A stretch of 64,000 nt of DNA, from assembly GCA_943737045.1 (NCBI GenBank), contig CALSFV010000008.1, forward strand, positions 372,001 through 436,000, written 5' to 3'. Origin of the DNA: Parapristionchus giblindavisi. Lineage: Eukaryota > Nematoda > Chromadorea > Rhabditida > Diplogasteridae. Numbering within the stretch: the stretch's first letter is position 1; every line of letters begins with the position of its first letter. The notes below the pieces were generated by a model, which worked only from the letters and a program-made list of their open reading frames with translations, was not told the origin of the DNA and did no database searches. The position numbers and the translations under genes are program-made. Shown one piece after another: positions 10,895-21,154 of the stretch.

Positions 10895-13192
10895 AACGCG
10901 CTCTCTGTAAGGGCGGAGGGGGGAGGGCACAAAGTTTCAAAATCATCCTAAACCATTCATATTTGGTGGTTGGAGTCCCTAGGGGTGGGATACACTTCAG
11001 CCAAAAAATTGACCCGAATTATCGATTTTTGATCTACCAATACTGAAAAAATCAAATTGATTTTTTCCTATTGAGTCATATATCATTCGAAAGAGCGTTG
11101 AAAGTTATGTAAAACTGACAAGTTTCAAAAGATTTCGTTCATTGGTTTTTGAGAAAAATCCGTTTTTGCGAAAAAATGCAAGATTTTTTTCCTTTCGATA
11201 AATAGCAGACCACTTTCCAGAAATCTCTTGTTCCTGCCCCAGTTGAAATATTGTGTAAAAATAGCAGGGCTATTCGAATAACACAGTCATTTTAAAAATC
11301 TGCGTTCCGGAATATGACATATTGCCAAAAAACTAGCGCTTTTTAGCGTTACAATCGTCGACGCGGGTTCGATTCCGGCCAGGGGTCAAAATTTTTGCAA
11401 ATTTTTTTTAGTTCCCTTTTGGCTTCTAATCATCTTTTTTTTATGTTTAGTACTGTTTTAATTGGTTTTCAGATAGATTAATATCTAAAATGCAATGTTC
11501 TGAAAGTGGTCTCTATTTTTAAACATGCTTATCAAATGATACATTTGGGACATCAAATATATGTATCGTCATCATTTTATAACTTCTTTCTCAACACAAT
11601 TAACATTGATTAATTCTCCAATTCAATTGACCGCGGCATCGTCCGGTCGATTGCTTGATGCGACTTCTATTTTTTTGGCCACAGTTGAAGAGGAACCAGT
11701 ATCCAAAAACAAACTCCTGAAAGTAAGGGCAATGGAAAACCTAATATTTCTCTATTCATTTCAGGTGTCGGAACTAAATGACTTCAAATTCGAATCAAAC
11801 GGAATACGAGCATGGAGGCACAGGGACATCGGAGTTGGGATATTTTTTCCTGAATCAAAGTTCGTCGATAGAGGGAACGGCGGAGTACTACGAATCGATA
11901 AGATAGGAGGACACTATGCAATGGAAGATGGACTAAATTACGAAAATTATTGGAGATTCTCGCCGAGTTCAGTAGTATCTTGCCATAAGAAAAAAGCTCT
12001 AGAAGATCTATCTATTCTCAAACACGTCGACGATGAAAAACTGTATCAGTGTAAAGAAACAACATGTTCTGCATCGTTTTCCACAATGGGTGATTTGGAA
12101 AAGCATAATCTAAAAGGATCGCACTGTGATGCTCCTCTCAAGTTCACCCTACGTGATACCACACTTCGAATGTTTGCGGACAGGATCGAAGGTGCACTTG
12201 CGAACCGAATAAGCATCCCTGAGGTGGATGATGCTATTGCCGAAGTGAATGAAGCAGATAAGCAAGTCTCCGAGATTGTTGAGAAGGGATATGCGCTCAA
12301 GACGAAGAAATTGGCAACTCGATACACGGAAAAAGCGAAGGATTTTGTTATCATGCTATTCGATGAGGGAATCAATAAGGGAACCAAAGTGTCCGCTGAA
12401 GATGGCGAGAAAAGAATGCGAGAAGCGCTAAACCCGGATGGATCGAGGATGTTTTCACCGGAGGAAAGATTAAGTGCACGCCAAATTAGTTCATATTATA
12501 ATAGAATAAAGACTGCAAGAGCCACGGCATCCGTTAACATTGATAAAAAGAGAAAACAAAGTGGAATTCGAGCGAAACGCTCTTCAATCGATGTGGATAG
12601 CGATGCACTAAATTTCGATACAGAATGGAGGAATTTGCTGAACGAATTGGACAAGAACGAAGCTGATGAAATAGATGATGAGGAGTTGATTTCTGATGAA
12701 GATCTAATTGTCACTTCCATAAGAAACAACATGAACGAAATATTCAACATGGACGAAACAATTGAATTGGAGAATTAATCAATGTTAATTGTGTTGAGAA
12801 AGAAGTTATAAAATGATGACGATACATATATTTGATGTCCCAAATGTATCATTTGATAAACATGTTTAAAAATAGAGACCACTTTCAGAACATTGCATTT
12901 TAGATATTAATCTATCTGAAAACCAATTAAAACAGTACTAAACATAAAAAAGATGATTAGAAGCCAAAAGGGAACTAAAAAAATTTGCAAAAATTTTGAC
13001 CCCTGGCTGGAATCGAACCCGCGTCGACGATTAATTCGGGTCAATTTTTTTTTGATAATTCGGGTCAATTTTTTGGCTGAAGTGTATCCTACCCCTAGGG
13101 ACTCCAACCACCAAATATGAATGGTTTAGGATGATTTTGAAACTTTGTGCCCTCCCCCTGTCGCTGCCCCCCGCTGTTAGGGAGAGTGCGTT
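10895..13192. mobile_element. Element A: TTAA-flanked inverted-repeat element with C2H2 cargo
   Basis: TTAA occurs directly outside both ends (10891-10894 and 13193-13196). The ends are inverted: the left begins AACGCGCTCTC and the right, reverse complemented, begins AACGCACTCTC. The repeats continue inward (GAGGGCACAAAGTTTC, then GGAGTCCCTAGGGGT) to about 11629 on the left and 12759 on the right, with about 300 extra bases (11041-11345) only on the left. The deepest part of the repeat overlaps both ends of the internal ORF. A half-tRNA with the B box GGTTCGATTCC lies at 11357-11385 and its mirror near 13010-13030. TTAA duplication is typical of piggyBac, but no DDE transposase is visible, so the element is probably non-autonomous or of another kind. 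Confidence 0.8.
11561..12778 (+). CDS. C2H2 zinc-finger protein carried by element A
   Basis: This 405-residue ORF is uninterrupted. Residues 162-188 form a C2H2 finger (C164, C169, H182, H188, spacing C-X4-C-X12-H-X5-H). Residues about 260-325 (LFDEGINKGTKVS to ARQISSYYNRI) form a helical block containing NPDG-x-R-M-F-SPEERL, and the C-terminus from about 350 is strongly acidic. A 42-base stretch at 11723-11764 begins GTAAGG and ends TTTCAG. It is a multiple of three, so it may be a small nematode intron left open by chance. The first about 23 and last few codons lie in the inverted repeats, so the true start may be downstream. No transposase or catalytic motif is seen. A DNA-binding role is likely from the finger; anything more specific is unknown. 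Confidence 0.65.
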   Translation: MYRHHFITSFSTQLTLINSPIQLTAASSGRLLDATSIFLATVEEEPVSKNKLLKVRAMENLIFLYSFQVSELNDFKFESNGIRAWRHRDIGVGIFFPESKFVDRGNGGVLRIDKIGGHYAMEDGLNYENYWRFSPSSVVSCHKKKALEDLSILKHVDDEKLYQCKETTCSASFSTMGDLEKHNLKGSHCDAPLKFTLRDTTLRMFADRIEGALANRISIPEVDDAIAEVNEADKQVSEIVEKGYALKTKKLATRYTEKAKDFVIMLFDEGINKGTKVSAEDGEKRMREALNPDGSRMFSPEERLSARQISSYYNRIKTARATASVNIDKKRKQSGIRAKRSSIDVDSDALNFDTEWRNLLNELDKNEADEIDDEELISDEDLIVTSIRNNMNEIFNMDETIELEN

Positions 13193-13986
13193 TTAAAGGG
13201 AGAATTACGGTAAAGTAGTACAGTAGTTAATTTGAGAAATTTGAATAGTGGGAGACTCTCACATGGAACTTGGGCATTCTGTAGTCGCATTATCCGAACT
13301 AAAACCCGGTCGCGGCCTGAGATGTGCTGCGCTCCCGACTTGTTTTCTCTGTTTCTTTCCTGTTTATTTATCATTCTCGCTTTAATTTCAACTCTATTAT
13401 GTTTGATATGCGTTTTGTTATCAGTCACTGCAATTGAAACACTTATCGTTTGAGCAAATGCGTTGATTTCGAAAGAGAAACATGTGTAAATGTTTTATCA
13501 CCTATATTTGTTAATTGTTTCGGCGATTCTTAGGATGACACATCTCCTCCATACTGATTATTGCGTTAAAACTATTTTCATTACCATTTCATTTATTGTT
13601 CAACTCATTTCGCGGTGTTTAGTGGGTGATGTCGTCATCCTAAGAAGCGCCGTGTTTCCCATACCTGCGATTGAATTGAGCGTAAATAGTTATGGTTACA
13701 ATAATAAGTAAAATGTTGTAGTTTACGCTATTAAGTTGCTCATTATGAATCGTATTCGATCGTGCTATTAATCTCGTCTGTTGATGAAGTTTAACGTTTA
13801 CATAATCAGAGGACCACCTTCGCCCGGCAAAGTCGAAGTGAAAATTTATTGGATCCAAGTAGAATTGATGAAGAGACGACAGAACAGGTTGGTGCTTATC
13901 ATTAACTACGATGATTACCTATTAACTATTTTTGGTTTGTTACAAATTCTTGGCTTAAGTTTTGTTTTATTCGGTCAAATACGTAA

Positions 13987-14080
13987 TGCATTTTTACATT
14001 TACCTTACGTGCCTACGCCGTAACCCCCTCCGCCGTCTCGAAGACGCGGGGGAGGTGGTTACGAATGTAACAGTGCATAT
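13987..14080. mobile_element. Small palindromic MITE with GC-rich core
   Basis: The ends are inverted (ATGCATTTTTACAT at the left, ATGTAACAGTGCAT at the right) around a GC-rich core GCCGTAACCCCCTCCGCC and its partial complement. The core resembles those of the elements at 22868-22985, 53583-53680 and 58035-58132. The element is non-coding and lies within element B. Confidence 0.55.
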
Positions 14081-14346
14081 CATATTTGTAATATTTATAT
14101 GTGTTTCAGCATTTTGTCTGTCCGTTTGATGTGGAGTTGATGTGGAGTGGAGTTGGATCCTACACTGACGCGTCTTAGCTACTTCTACGGATATAAAGGT
14201 ACCCTGATTTATATTTCTTTGTCCGGTCACGTTGCCTTCTTGGTTGTCACCGGATGTCTTTAACACATGCATAATGTTTCACTTACAGTAGTTGTTAATA
14301 TTTTATTTTATTATTTTGTGTTGTGATACAGGTTGGCAAATGATTG

Positions 14347-14441
14347 ACACAAGGGAATAGAACCCACGAGCACAGGTAGCTCAGTGGTTAGAACAATGCC
14401 TCGGATTGACTTTCCGTGGGTTCGACTCCATCCTTGTTTCA
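14347..14441 (+). tRNA. tRNA-like sequence (degenerate) in element B
   Basis: 14370-14441 contains a D-arm-like TAGCTCAGTGGTTAGA (A box) and a T-arm-like GTGGGTTCGACTCC (B box) at the normal distance. The acceptor and anticodon stems do not pair, so a functional tRNA is unlikely. Just upstream (14347-14369) lies an inverted copy of the T-arm half (CAAGGGAATAGAACCCACG), so the whole can form a hairpin with the D arm in its loop. Probably a tRNA-derived module inside element B. Confidence 0.45.
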
Positions 14442-14580
14442 AGGAGCTGACCAAGCTATGACTTTGTGTTTCATCATCATCGATTTACAATGTTTTCTTC
14501 TAGTTGGCTGTCTGGAACGAGCCGATAGTCTAGCTGTATGCAACACCTACTCCGGCTTAGTCTATGAAGCCAGGTTTGTA

Positions 14581-15567
14581 CAGTATCGTCCAAAAGTAAT
14601 GGGACACTTTTTCATTTTTTTATAACTTTTGATCCAGGAAATCAATCAAGCTGATCTTTTTAGTCAATGTTCAGAATATATCAAGGAATATTACCATGAT
14701 GTGTTGGTGTAATTAAATTTGTTCACTGATGCGTAGTGATGACGTAATCGAAATTCACTTTTTTGAAAATTTTTTTTTCTTTAGTAAAAAGTCCGGTTCT
14801 TCTGAAACATTGTGAGAGTGTAGACATCCACTAGGGCTGCACAGTCAACAAAATCGGAATGGCTGCGACACCGATTTCAAGCTGTAGCGATGTTGCAAAA
14901 TTGACTTTCGAAATTTAAAACTCGGCTTCTAGATGTGCTAACGACCCGTTCTAAGCACCAAAATGATGCTAGTGGCGAGTGATGTTTATTCCCAGATTAT
15001 GGAAGTCATAGCTCTTCGTTCGCCCTCAGGGCATGAAAATTAATTTTTCAGGAAGGACTGATTTTGAGACCCTACCGTTCGGAGGGCAGGTATTCTAAAA
15101 TTATGGTTTCTCCGCAGGCACCTTTGTAATGTATCATATATTTATTTCCCTTATTTTGGTTTGGTTCCGATTCCTTTTAGACGCGCAGCAAACGTTCTGC
15201 TGACATCTACTCGGTTTCAGCGCGTAGCGCGCATTCACTCTTTCTCTCTCTCTCACTGCTCTCGTCCCTGCGCCTCTTTTGATGAAATCTCTTGTTTTCA
15301 AAGCTCCGATATACGTTAGAGATCTTCACAAAAGTTTTTACTCTGTTGTAAAACGTTGATCTTTGATCTGTGCACTTTGATCTTTGATCTTTGCACTTTG
15401 ATCTTTGATCTTTGGCGGCAATTTCCAAACAATAGAGAGAATATTTGTTTTTTCCAACACTGGCACTTCTTTAAAATGCAAAATAAGGCTTCAGAACTGC
15501 TACCACTGTACTTCAGTCATACTGTATCAAAAATAAATTCATGCGGTTGGTACTCTCGCACGGATAT
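14581..15567 (+). repeat. Left TIR of the Tc1 element (987 bp)
   Basis: This is the inverted partner of 17227-18212 with only scattered differences. Besides the terminal CAGTATCGTCC it holds tandem GATCTTT(G/T)GATCTTTG motifs (15357-15412) and the phrase TCATGCGGTTGGTACTCTCG near its inner end. The short ORFs inside it (for example 15207-15428 and its twin 17365-17586) are by-products of the repeat. Confidence 0.92.
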
Positions 15568-15730
15568 TTCTTCACAAAAGTTTTTACTCTGTTGAAGAAC
15601 GTTGATCTTTGATCTTTGCACTTTGATCTTTGATCTTTGTCCGCAATTTTTCAAACAGTTGTCGAAAATTCACTTTTCAAGTGTTAAATGTAAGATTTAT
15701 CTTACTTTAAAAATAAATAACTAGTGAAAT

Positions 15731-15811
15731 TTAACAACAAAGATACAAGGATTAACAACAAAGATACAAGGATTAACAACAAAGATACAAGGATTAACAA
15801 CAAAGATACAA
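15731..15811. repeat. Four tandem 21-bp repeats beside the transposase stop
   Basis: TTAACAACAAAGATACAAGG-type units recur every 21 bases about four times. They lie just outside the transposase stop codon at 15815, in what would be its 3-prime UTR. No function is evident. Confidence 0.85.
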
Positions 15812-15814
15812 CGA

Positions 15815-17052
15815 TCAATATCTCGTGGGATAGCCCTTAGCCTTCAGTACGGCTGCACATCGCTGGGGCATCGACTCCACAAGATTGATCAGGGTATTGG
15901 AGGGGATCTGTTCCCAAGCTTCTTGGAGAATCTTGAATTTCTCAGCAGCATTCTTGGGATTACGGCCTCTCACGGCCCGATCGAGCACCTCCCAGAGGTG
16001 CTCGATCGGGTTGAGGTCGGGGCTCTGGCTTGGCCACCGGAGGACCTGGAAAGATGTATATTTTATTTCCGTAATCATATTTCCCCTTGACCCTTCTGAA
16101 TCTTCGTACCTTGACCTTCTTCCGATTGAAGAATAGTGTGGCATGACCGGAGGTATGTTTCGGATCATTGTCCTGCTGGAATTTCCATCCAGCAGGGCAG
16201 TTCACCGAAGCCCATGGGAGCATTGTTCTCTCCAGGATGTCCACGTACTGCTCCTTACGCATGATGCCATCGATGAGATGAAGTGGGCCGATGGTCCCGC
16301 CAACGAAGCAACCCCAAACCATGACGCACCCACCGCCATGCTTGACGGTGGGGATCATGTATTTGGGGTTGTAACGCTCGTTCACAGGGCGGCGCACGAA
16401 CTGAACTCCGTCTGAGAACAACTCAAACTTCGACTCATCACTCCAGACGACGTTCTTCCACTGTCGGCATGTCCAATGCAAGTGATCTTTAGCGAACCTG
16501 TAAAATTTAATTGTATTCCCGTCTCACTACTACTGTAAATTTTGATAGAAATGCTCACTTGATTCGTGCTCTTCTGTTCTTTGTTGAAATCAGCGGTTTT
16601 CGTACGGGCCTTCTCCCAACCTGCCCTCCCTCATACAAGGCCCTCTTCACGGACGATATAGAGGCGGGATGATCCGGCCGAGTCGAGTTCAGCTCCGCCT
16701 GCAGCAACGGTGCACTCATACGAGGGTTCTGCTTACTCTTGACTACTAGATCCATCTTATCTCGCTTACTCAGCACGGGTGGACGGCCGGGCCTAAATAT
16801 ACGAAATACATATAAAATGAATAAAAACAAGAAAAGAGAAAAAAACACTATTTTATTTCTATGTAAATACTCGCACGAAACGAACCTCTCGGCATCCTCG
16901 ACTGCTCCACGTTTCTTATAACGCTTGATGATGTTTCCAATCGATGACTTCGGAATCCCCGTTTGCTTTGAAATCTTCCTGACACTGACTCCCCGCAGAT
17001 GCATCTCCTTGATGGTGTTCCGAAGATCGACGGAATACTGGGGTTTCACCAT
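15815..17052 (-). CDS. Tc1-type DD34E transposase, four exons, apparently intact
   Basis: Exons on the minus strand are 17052-16886, 16792-16559, 16497-16110 and 16045-15815. The introns are 93, 61 and 64 bases, all GT-AG. Exon lengths sum to 1020 bases, giving 339 residues with no stop or frameshift, close to the roughly 340 residues usual for Tc1 transposases. The N-terminus is a homeodomain-like HTH (VSVRKISKQTGIPKSSIGNI) followed by GRPP. The catalytic residues are D in VVWSDES, D in QQDNDPKHT and E in LNPIEHLWE, with exactly 34 residues between the last two once intron 3 is removed. It cuts and pastes the element at TA sites in the nucleus. The three small introns are unusual for the family but each restores conserved motifs, which supports the model. 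Confidence 0.92.
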
Positions 17053-17226
17053 CTAAATAACGAAATAATTACACGAACAGTGCAATGTTGATAACAGTTT
17101 CAAAGTACAACAATGATCTGTGATAAACAACATTATAAAACATATTAAAAATGAAACAGGTACGAAATAAATATTTAAGAAAACAAAAAATTAAGAGAAA
17201 GTTTCATAAAAGTACTGTAACTTACT

Positions 17227-18212
17227 ATATCCGTGCGAGAGTACCAACCGCATGAATTTATTTTTGATACAGTATGACTGAAGTACAGTAGTAGCAGTTC
17301 TGAAGCCTTATTTTGCATTTTAAAGAAGTGCCAGTGTTGGAAAAACAAATATTCTCTCTATTGTTTGGAAATTGCCGCCAAAGATCAAAGATCAAAGTGC
17401 AAAGATCAAAGATCAAAGTGCACGGATCAAAGATCAACGTTCTACAACAGAGTAAAAACTTTTGTGAAGATCTCTAACGTATATCGGAGCTTTGAAAACA
17501 AGAGATTTCATCAAAAGAGGCGCAGGGACGAGAGCAGTGAGAGAGAGAGAAAGAGTGAATGCGCGCTACGCGCTGAAACCGAGTAGATGTCAGCAGAACG
17601 TTTGCTGCGCGTCTAAAAGGAATCGGAACCAAACCAAAATAAGGGAAATAAATATATGATACATTACAAAGGTGCCTGCGGAGAAACCATAATTTTAGAA
17701 TACCTGCCCTCCGAACGGTAGGGTCTCAAAATCAGTCCTTCCTGAAAAATTAATTTTCATGCCCTGAGGGCGAACGAAGAGCTATGACTTCCGTAATCTG
17801 GGAATAAACATCGCTCGCCACTAGCATCATTTTGGTGCTTAGAACGGGTCGTTAGCACATCTAGAAGCCGAGTTTTAAATTTCGAAAGTCAATTTTGCAA
17901 CATCGCTACAGCTTGAAATCGGTGTCGCAGCCATTCCGATTTTGTTGACTGTGCAGCCCTAGTGGATGTCTACACTCTCACAATGTTTCAGAAGAACCGG
18001 ACTTTTTACTAAAGAAAAAAAAATTTTCAAAAAAGTGAATTTCGATTACGTCATCACTACGCATCAGTGAACAAATTTAATTACACCAACACATCATGGT
18101 AATATTCCTTGATATATTCTGAACATTGACTAAAAAGATCAGCTTGATTGATTTCCTGGATCAAAAGTTATAAAAAAATGAAAAAGTGTCCCATTACTTT
18201 TGGACGATACTG
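17227..18212 (-). repeat. Right TIR of the Tc1 element (986 bp)
   Basis: This is the inverted copy of 14581-15567 and includes the GATCAAAGATCAAAG tracts at 17380-17432. Scattered mismatches (for example in the CAT or CGT of the segment near 17810) show that the two arms are separate sequences. Confidence 0.92.
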
Positions 18213-19300
18213 TATATCTATAGTGTGAATATTGAATTATTCTCTTTAAAATCATCTACAGTTATAACCTCTATGCAATCAAATAAATAATTTTTAGTTT
18301 TTAATATCTTTATAGCTAGATAATATTTACTGTTCGGATTATTACCATGCAACGACTATGATATATAATTATTTTCTTTATTATAGATGAAATTCGCAAA
18401 AACCGTCTGGAGACGATCAATTGCAGTGGAATCAACTCTACAGACAACTAAAGGTTTGTGATTAATAATGACCTAAAGCTAAACAAATGAATGCAAAATG
18501 TATGCTTTGTTTTGCAAGTACAGGCTATAATGAATTGACTAATATTTTATAAATCCTAAAGGAAACTAGTTAAAGTGGGATTCTTCGTATTTTCTCCCCT
18601 AGTCTTGTACTTCTTCTTAATTCTGTGGGTAATTCAGTAATTCTCTTTGAATTATATTTAATGCTGGAGTTCTCTCCGGGTATCTGTCATACGGCGATAT
18701 TCTTTGAGAGGAGGTTTCAACTGAAACTACTATTTAATTTCATTTCAGACCGTTTCTTGTGTCTGTGTACGTGAAGACGTTACGGCGACGGCGGTACACA
18801 AGGCGATGTAAGCCGATCGATGCTGGGCGACGGACCATATTAATTAGAAGAAGACACGGATACGGTAGCCGACGAATGAGCTGTATATGCTCGTCCAATT
18901 TTTTTATTTGTAATTGTATATTGTTGATTGATCTAATCTATTGTGTTATCTTTGTTACGTTAAATTGTTGTTATAAAAGTACTTTTCATACATAAATCTA
19001 AGGCAAGATTGTCAGAGGTACGCTCGTCAGAACATTATAGTGTTCCTGCTTCAGCATTGACAAGGATAATCAGGCGTACATTCGTGGAGAGTATATGATT
19101 TACTAATAAAAACTCATGACGAATCAAAAAACATAGATTACAATAGATGAGTTTGAAAAAAAAGGAAAAGAAAACGAAAGTACAGGGCATCGATGCTAAT
19201 CGGATATTTTATCATGTATCTCTTATTATTAGACCATTATGCAAATCAATAGTTCGCTAATATAGATTCATATCTTTCTTTCACTGTCTACCATGCATGC
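18213..19300. other. Right part of element B, no convincing gene
   Basis: An AG acceptor-like site (TTATTATAG) precedes ATGAAATTCGCAAAAACC at 18388 and a donor-like GTTTGTG follows. A second acceptor (TTTCATTTCAG) ends near 18748 before an arginine-rich stretch (18759-18950). Joining them in phase meets a stop quickly, so the pair is not called as a gene. The remainder is AT-rich. Confidence 0.35.
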
Positions 19301-19373
19301 GAACCATAGCTCAGTCGGTAGTGAGCTCGATTCATAGTCTGCCCATCAGTGGTTCGATTCCTTGATCGGACCT
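19301..19373 (+). tRNA. tRNA-like sequence (degenerate) near the right end of element B
   Basis: The D arm AGCTCAGTCGGTAGTGAGCT is nearly perfect, and a B-box-like GTGGTTCGATTCC follows at tRNA spacing. The anticodon stem and acceptor stem do not pair. It lies about 120 bases inside the right end of element B, the kind of position also seen in other elements here. Confidence 0.5.
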
Positions 19374-19497
19374 TCAGTTCTTGCGAATTTTCTTAACACA
19401 TTTTCTTAATATGCTAACAATCTACCGTATGCCCGATTTCGCTGTGAGAGACTGGTCGTTCAAACGGGGTTTTTGACAAAGGTAACTCTCCCTTTAA

Positions 19498-20026
19498 GAT
19501 CACCAAGAACAAAGTATGGATTGCTTGAGTCGTATAAGATATTGGATATGTAGGTCAGGCACGAAGCGAAGCTGTTAGAATCGCACGAAGGGCTGCGGTA
19601 GATGAGAAAAAGATCAAAGATCATATTACTATCAGTATGAATTCTGACGCCAAGAGACTGACAATAAGAGGAAAAAGACAGCGAGAATAAAGAATTAGAG
19701 GGGATTGAGGAATCGATCAATAATGCTACGCCACCGCCCTTGTAATCGCGATCGCATCTATAGACAGAAAAGCGTCCCATTGAGAACATTGAGTCTGTGA
19801 TTGTATCTGAAGAAGCCCATGTTTCGCAAAGCGCTGCGATTTTGTAGTTGAAAGTGGATAAATAGTCGTCAATTAGGGGAATCTTGTAACCAATACTTCG
19901 AGTGTTGATCAGAATAGCGGAGAGAGAATCGATACAAGGCGTGTCTAAAGATTGAATATGAAAAGAAGGAGAGATAGGAGGGGAGTGATAGAGAGGAGAC
20001 TGGTAGACAGCCGAGTGGGAAGGGAC
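19498..20026 (-). pseudogene. LINE ORF2 N-terminus: EEP endonuclease, cut at TTAA
   Basis: The minus strand reads LINTRSIGYKIPLIDDYL, LCETWASSDT and YKGGGVALLIDSS, then YFVLGD at the break. These are the usual first boxes of an APE-type endonuclease (N, E in CETW, and the GD(F/L)N box). The frame is the same as ORF1 upstream, separated from it only by the TAG at 20027-20029. Element B starts directly after the GD codons. Confidence 0.85.
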
Positions 20027-21154
20027 CTATTGATTAGAAGATGAAGGATGATTAGGAGATGAAAGAGAAGGACTACCCAATATAGTAGACAATGCAATGA
20101 CCTTATTGGCCTTTTTGGCCATAGGTTGAGACAGAGAAGGAGATTTATTGGGTGGAGATTGGGTAGGCTTTCTCTTGGATTGACGAGGCAGTGAAAGAGA
20201 TCTTCCATTGAAACCAGGTCTGCCCCGTGAGCGACCACGATTGGATACTCTGACAGGATCAGGACGAGGCCCAAAGGAAGATTGAGACGGTTGACCAAGA
20301 GGTGGAGAGTTGATAGAATCCCAATTGGGAATAAGGTGAGAGATCGAACTTTGATTGCCAGTATTAGAGATGAAAGACTCGTTAGAAGGAGCTCTATTTT
20401 CAATGGCTGCCTTAGAACGAGGAGGGAGAGGTCTAGGAGATGATAGTTTTACGATCTTTAGATCTCTGACTACATACTCCAATTGACCTGAACTGGCATT
20501 CAAAGTTCCTGCTTCTCTCCTCAATGAACGGTCAAGCTCAAGTTGCTCGACAGTGTAGTCACCTCGTAGATAACAGTGAGGGGACCCACTCAGTCCAGCA
20601 ACTCTTGCCTTACGACCAAGAGAGAGAAACAGATCTCTAGACTCAAGAGTAGGAAATTGAATCTTGATGACTCTATCTCTATTTGAGTTTGGTTTTTTTA
20701 CAAGAGGATGGCGATGTGCCGTGATGGACGGAAGAATAGAGTTTAGAGTAGAGTCATCGAGATGAGAGAACACAGATGCTATCAATATACCGTCATTGGT
20801 GTCCGTCTCCTCAGGGGTTTCCTTCTCTGGCACGCCGACGAGGACGAGACGCTTGGCCTTGTCGTTGATGACATGGGAGGACGACAGAGAAGACGTCACT
20901 GTGGATTGTAAACGAGAGAACGATTGATTCTTAGTGACCGTATCTGATAATATATTGATTGATTGTGCTAATGCATTGAAGGCGATAGCAACCTTATCAT
21001 CATTTGAAGTAATCTTAGATTCTAACATGTCTAATCTCCTTTCCTGAGATTTCAGGAGATCTCTAATCAACTTACAGTCCTCCTCTCTGCTTGCTTTTTC
21101 AGCTCGCAGAAGATCAAGTAAATCATCCATTTTGGATGATTGATTCTTACTCAT
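20027..21154 (-). CDS. LINE ORF1 protein (coiled coil, RRM-like, basic tail)
   Basis: 375 residues. Residues about 8-90 have a leucine/charged heptad pattern (MDDLLDLLRAEKASRE onward), which predicts a coiled coil and oligomerisation. Residues about 100-235 match the layout of ORF1p RNA-binding domains: KRLVLVGVPE at the start, RVIKIQFPTLESRDLFL in the middle, and YLRGDYTVEQLELDRSLR near the end. The tail is rich in R, S and P. ORF1p binds the LINE RNA to form the transposition particle. The ORF ends in TAG, and the same frame continues open into the endonuclease, so read-through could make an ORF1-ORF2 fusion. Its own frame is intact, but ORF2 is not. Confidence 0.85.
   Translation of the reverse strand: MSKNQSSKMDDLLDLLRAEKASREEDCKLIRDLLKSQERRLDMLESKITSNDDKVAIAFNALAQSINILSDTVTKNQSFSRLQSTVTSSLSSSHVINDKAKRLVLVGVPEKETPEETDTNDGILIASVFSHLDDSTLNSILPSITAHRHPLVKKPNSNRDRVIKIQFPTLESRDLFLSLGRKARVAGLSGSPHCYLRGDYTVEQLELDRSLRREAGTLNASSGQLEYVVRDLKIVKLSSPRPLPPRSKAAIENRAPSNESFISNTGNQSSISHLIPNWDSINSPPLGQPSQSSFGPRPDPVRVSNRGRSRGRPGFNGRSLSLPRQSKRKPTQSPPNKSPSLSQPMAKKANKVIALSTILGSPSLSSPNHPSSSNQ

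Larger units (their letters stand above)
14581..18212 (-). mobile_element. Tc1/mariner element with very long TIRs
   Basis: The ends CAGTATCGTCC and GGACGATACTG are flanked on both sides by TA (14579-14580 and 18213-18214), the Tc1/mariner target duplication. The TIRs run from 14581 to 15567 and from 17227 to 18212. The 1.66-kb centre carries the transposase on the minus strand. The element is inside element B, which is inside a LINE, so it is the youngest layer here. The near-identical TIRs and unbroken transposase suggest recent activity. Confidence 0.93.
13197..19493. mobile_element. Element B: TTAA-flanked element, enlarged by a Tc1 insertion
   Basis: TTAA flanks it at 13193-13196 and 19494-19497. 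The left end starts AGGGAGAATTAC and the right end, reverse complemented, starts AGGGAGAGTTAC. After a diverged gap the subterminal sequences match again (ACTCTCACA...GGGCAT..GTAG, near 13250-13285 and 19425-19450), so the inverted repeat is about 75 bases and imperfect. Removing the Tc1 element leaves about 2.66 kb. No transposase is visible in 13197-14580 or 18213-19493, only short ORFs. Two tRNA-like sequences (14370 and 19301) lie inside. It shares its left TTAA with element A. Likely a non-autonomous piggyBac-like element, judged only from target and ends. Confidence 0.72.

Noticed and set aside
15207..15428. 73-residue lysine-rich frame found twice (also 17365-17586)
   Set aside because: It lies in the Tc1 TIR and comes from the GATCAAAG tandem motifs; the duplication is the TIR itself.
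15731..15811. CRISPR-like or regulatory array made of the 21-bp repeats
   Set aside because: There are no spacers between units, and the context is a eukaryotic transposon 3-prime UTR.
18387..18995. Two-exon host gene inside element B
   Set aside because: Splice-like sites exist, but the joined frame stops after a few codons and no family is recognised.
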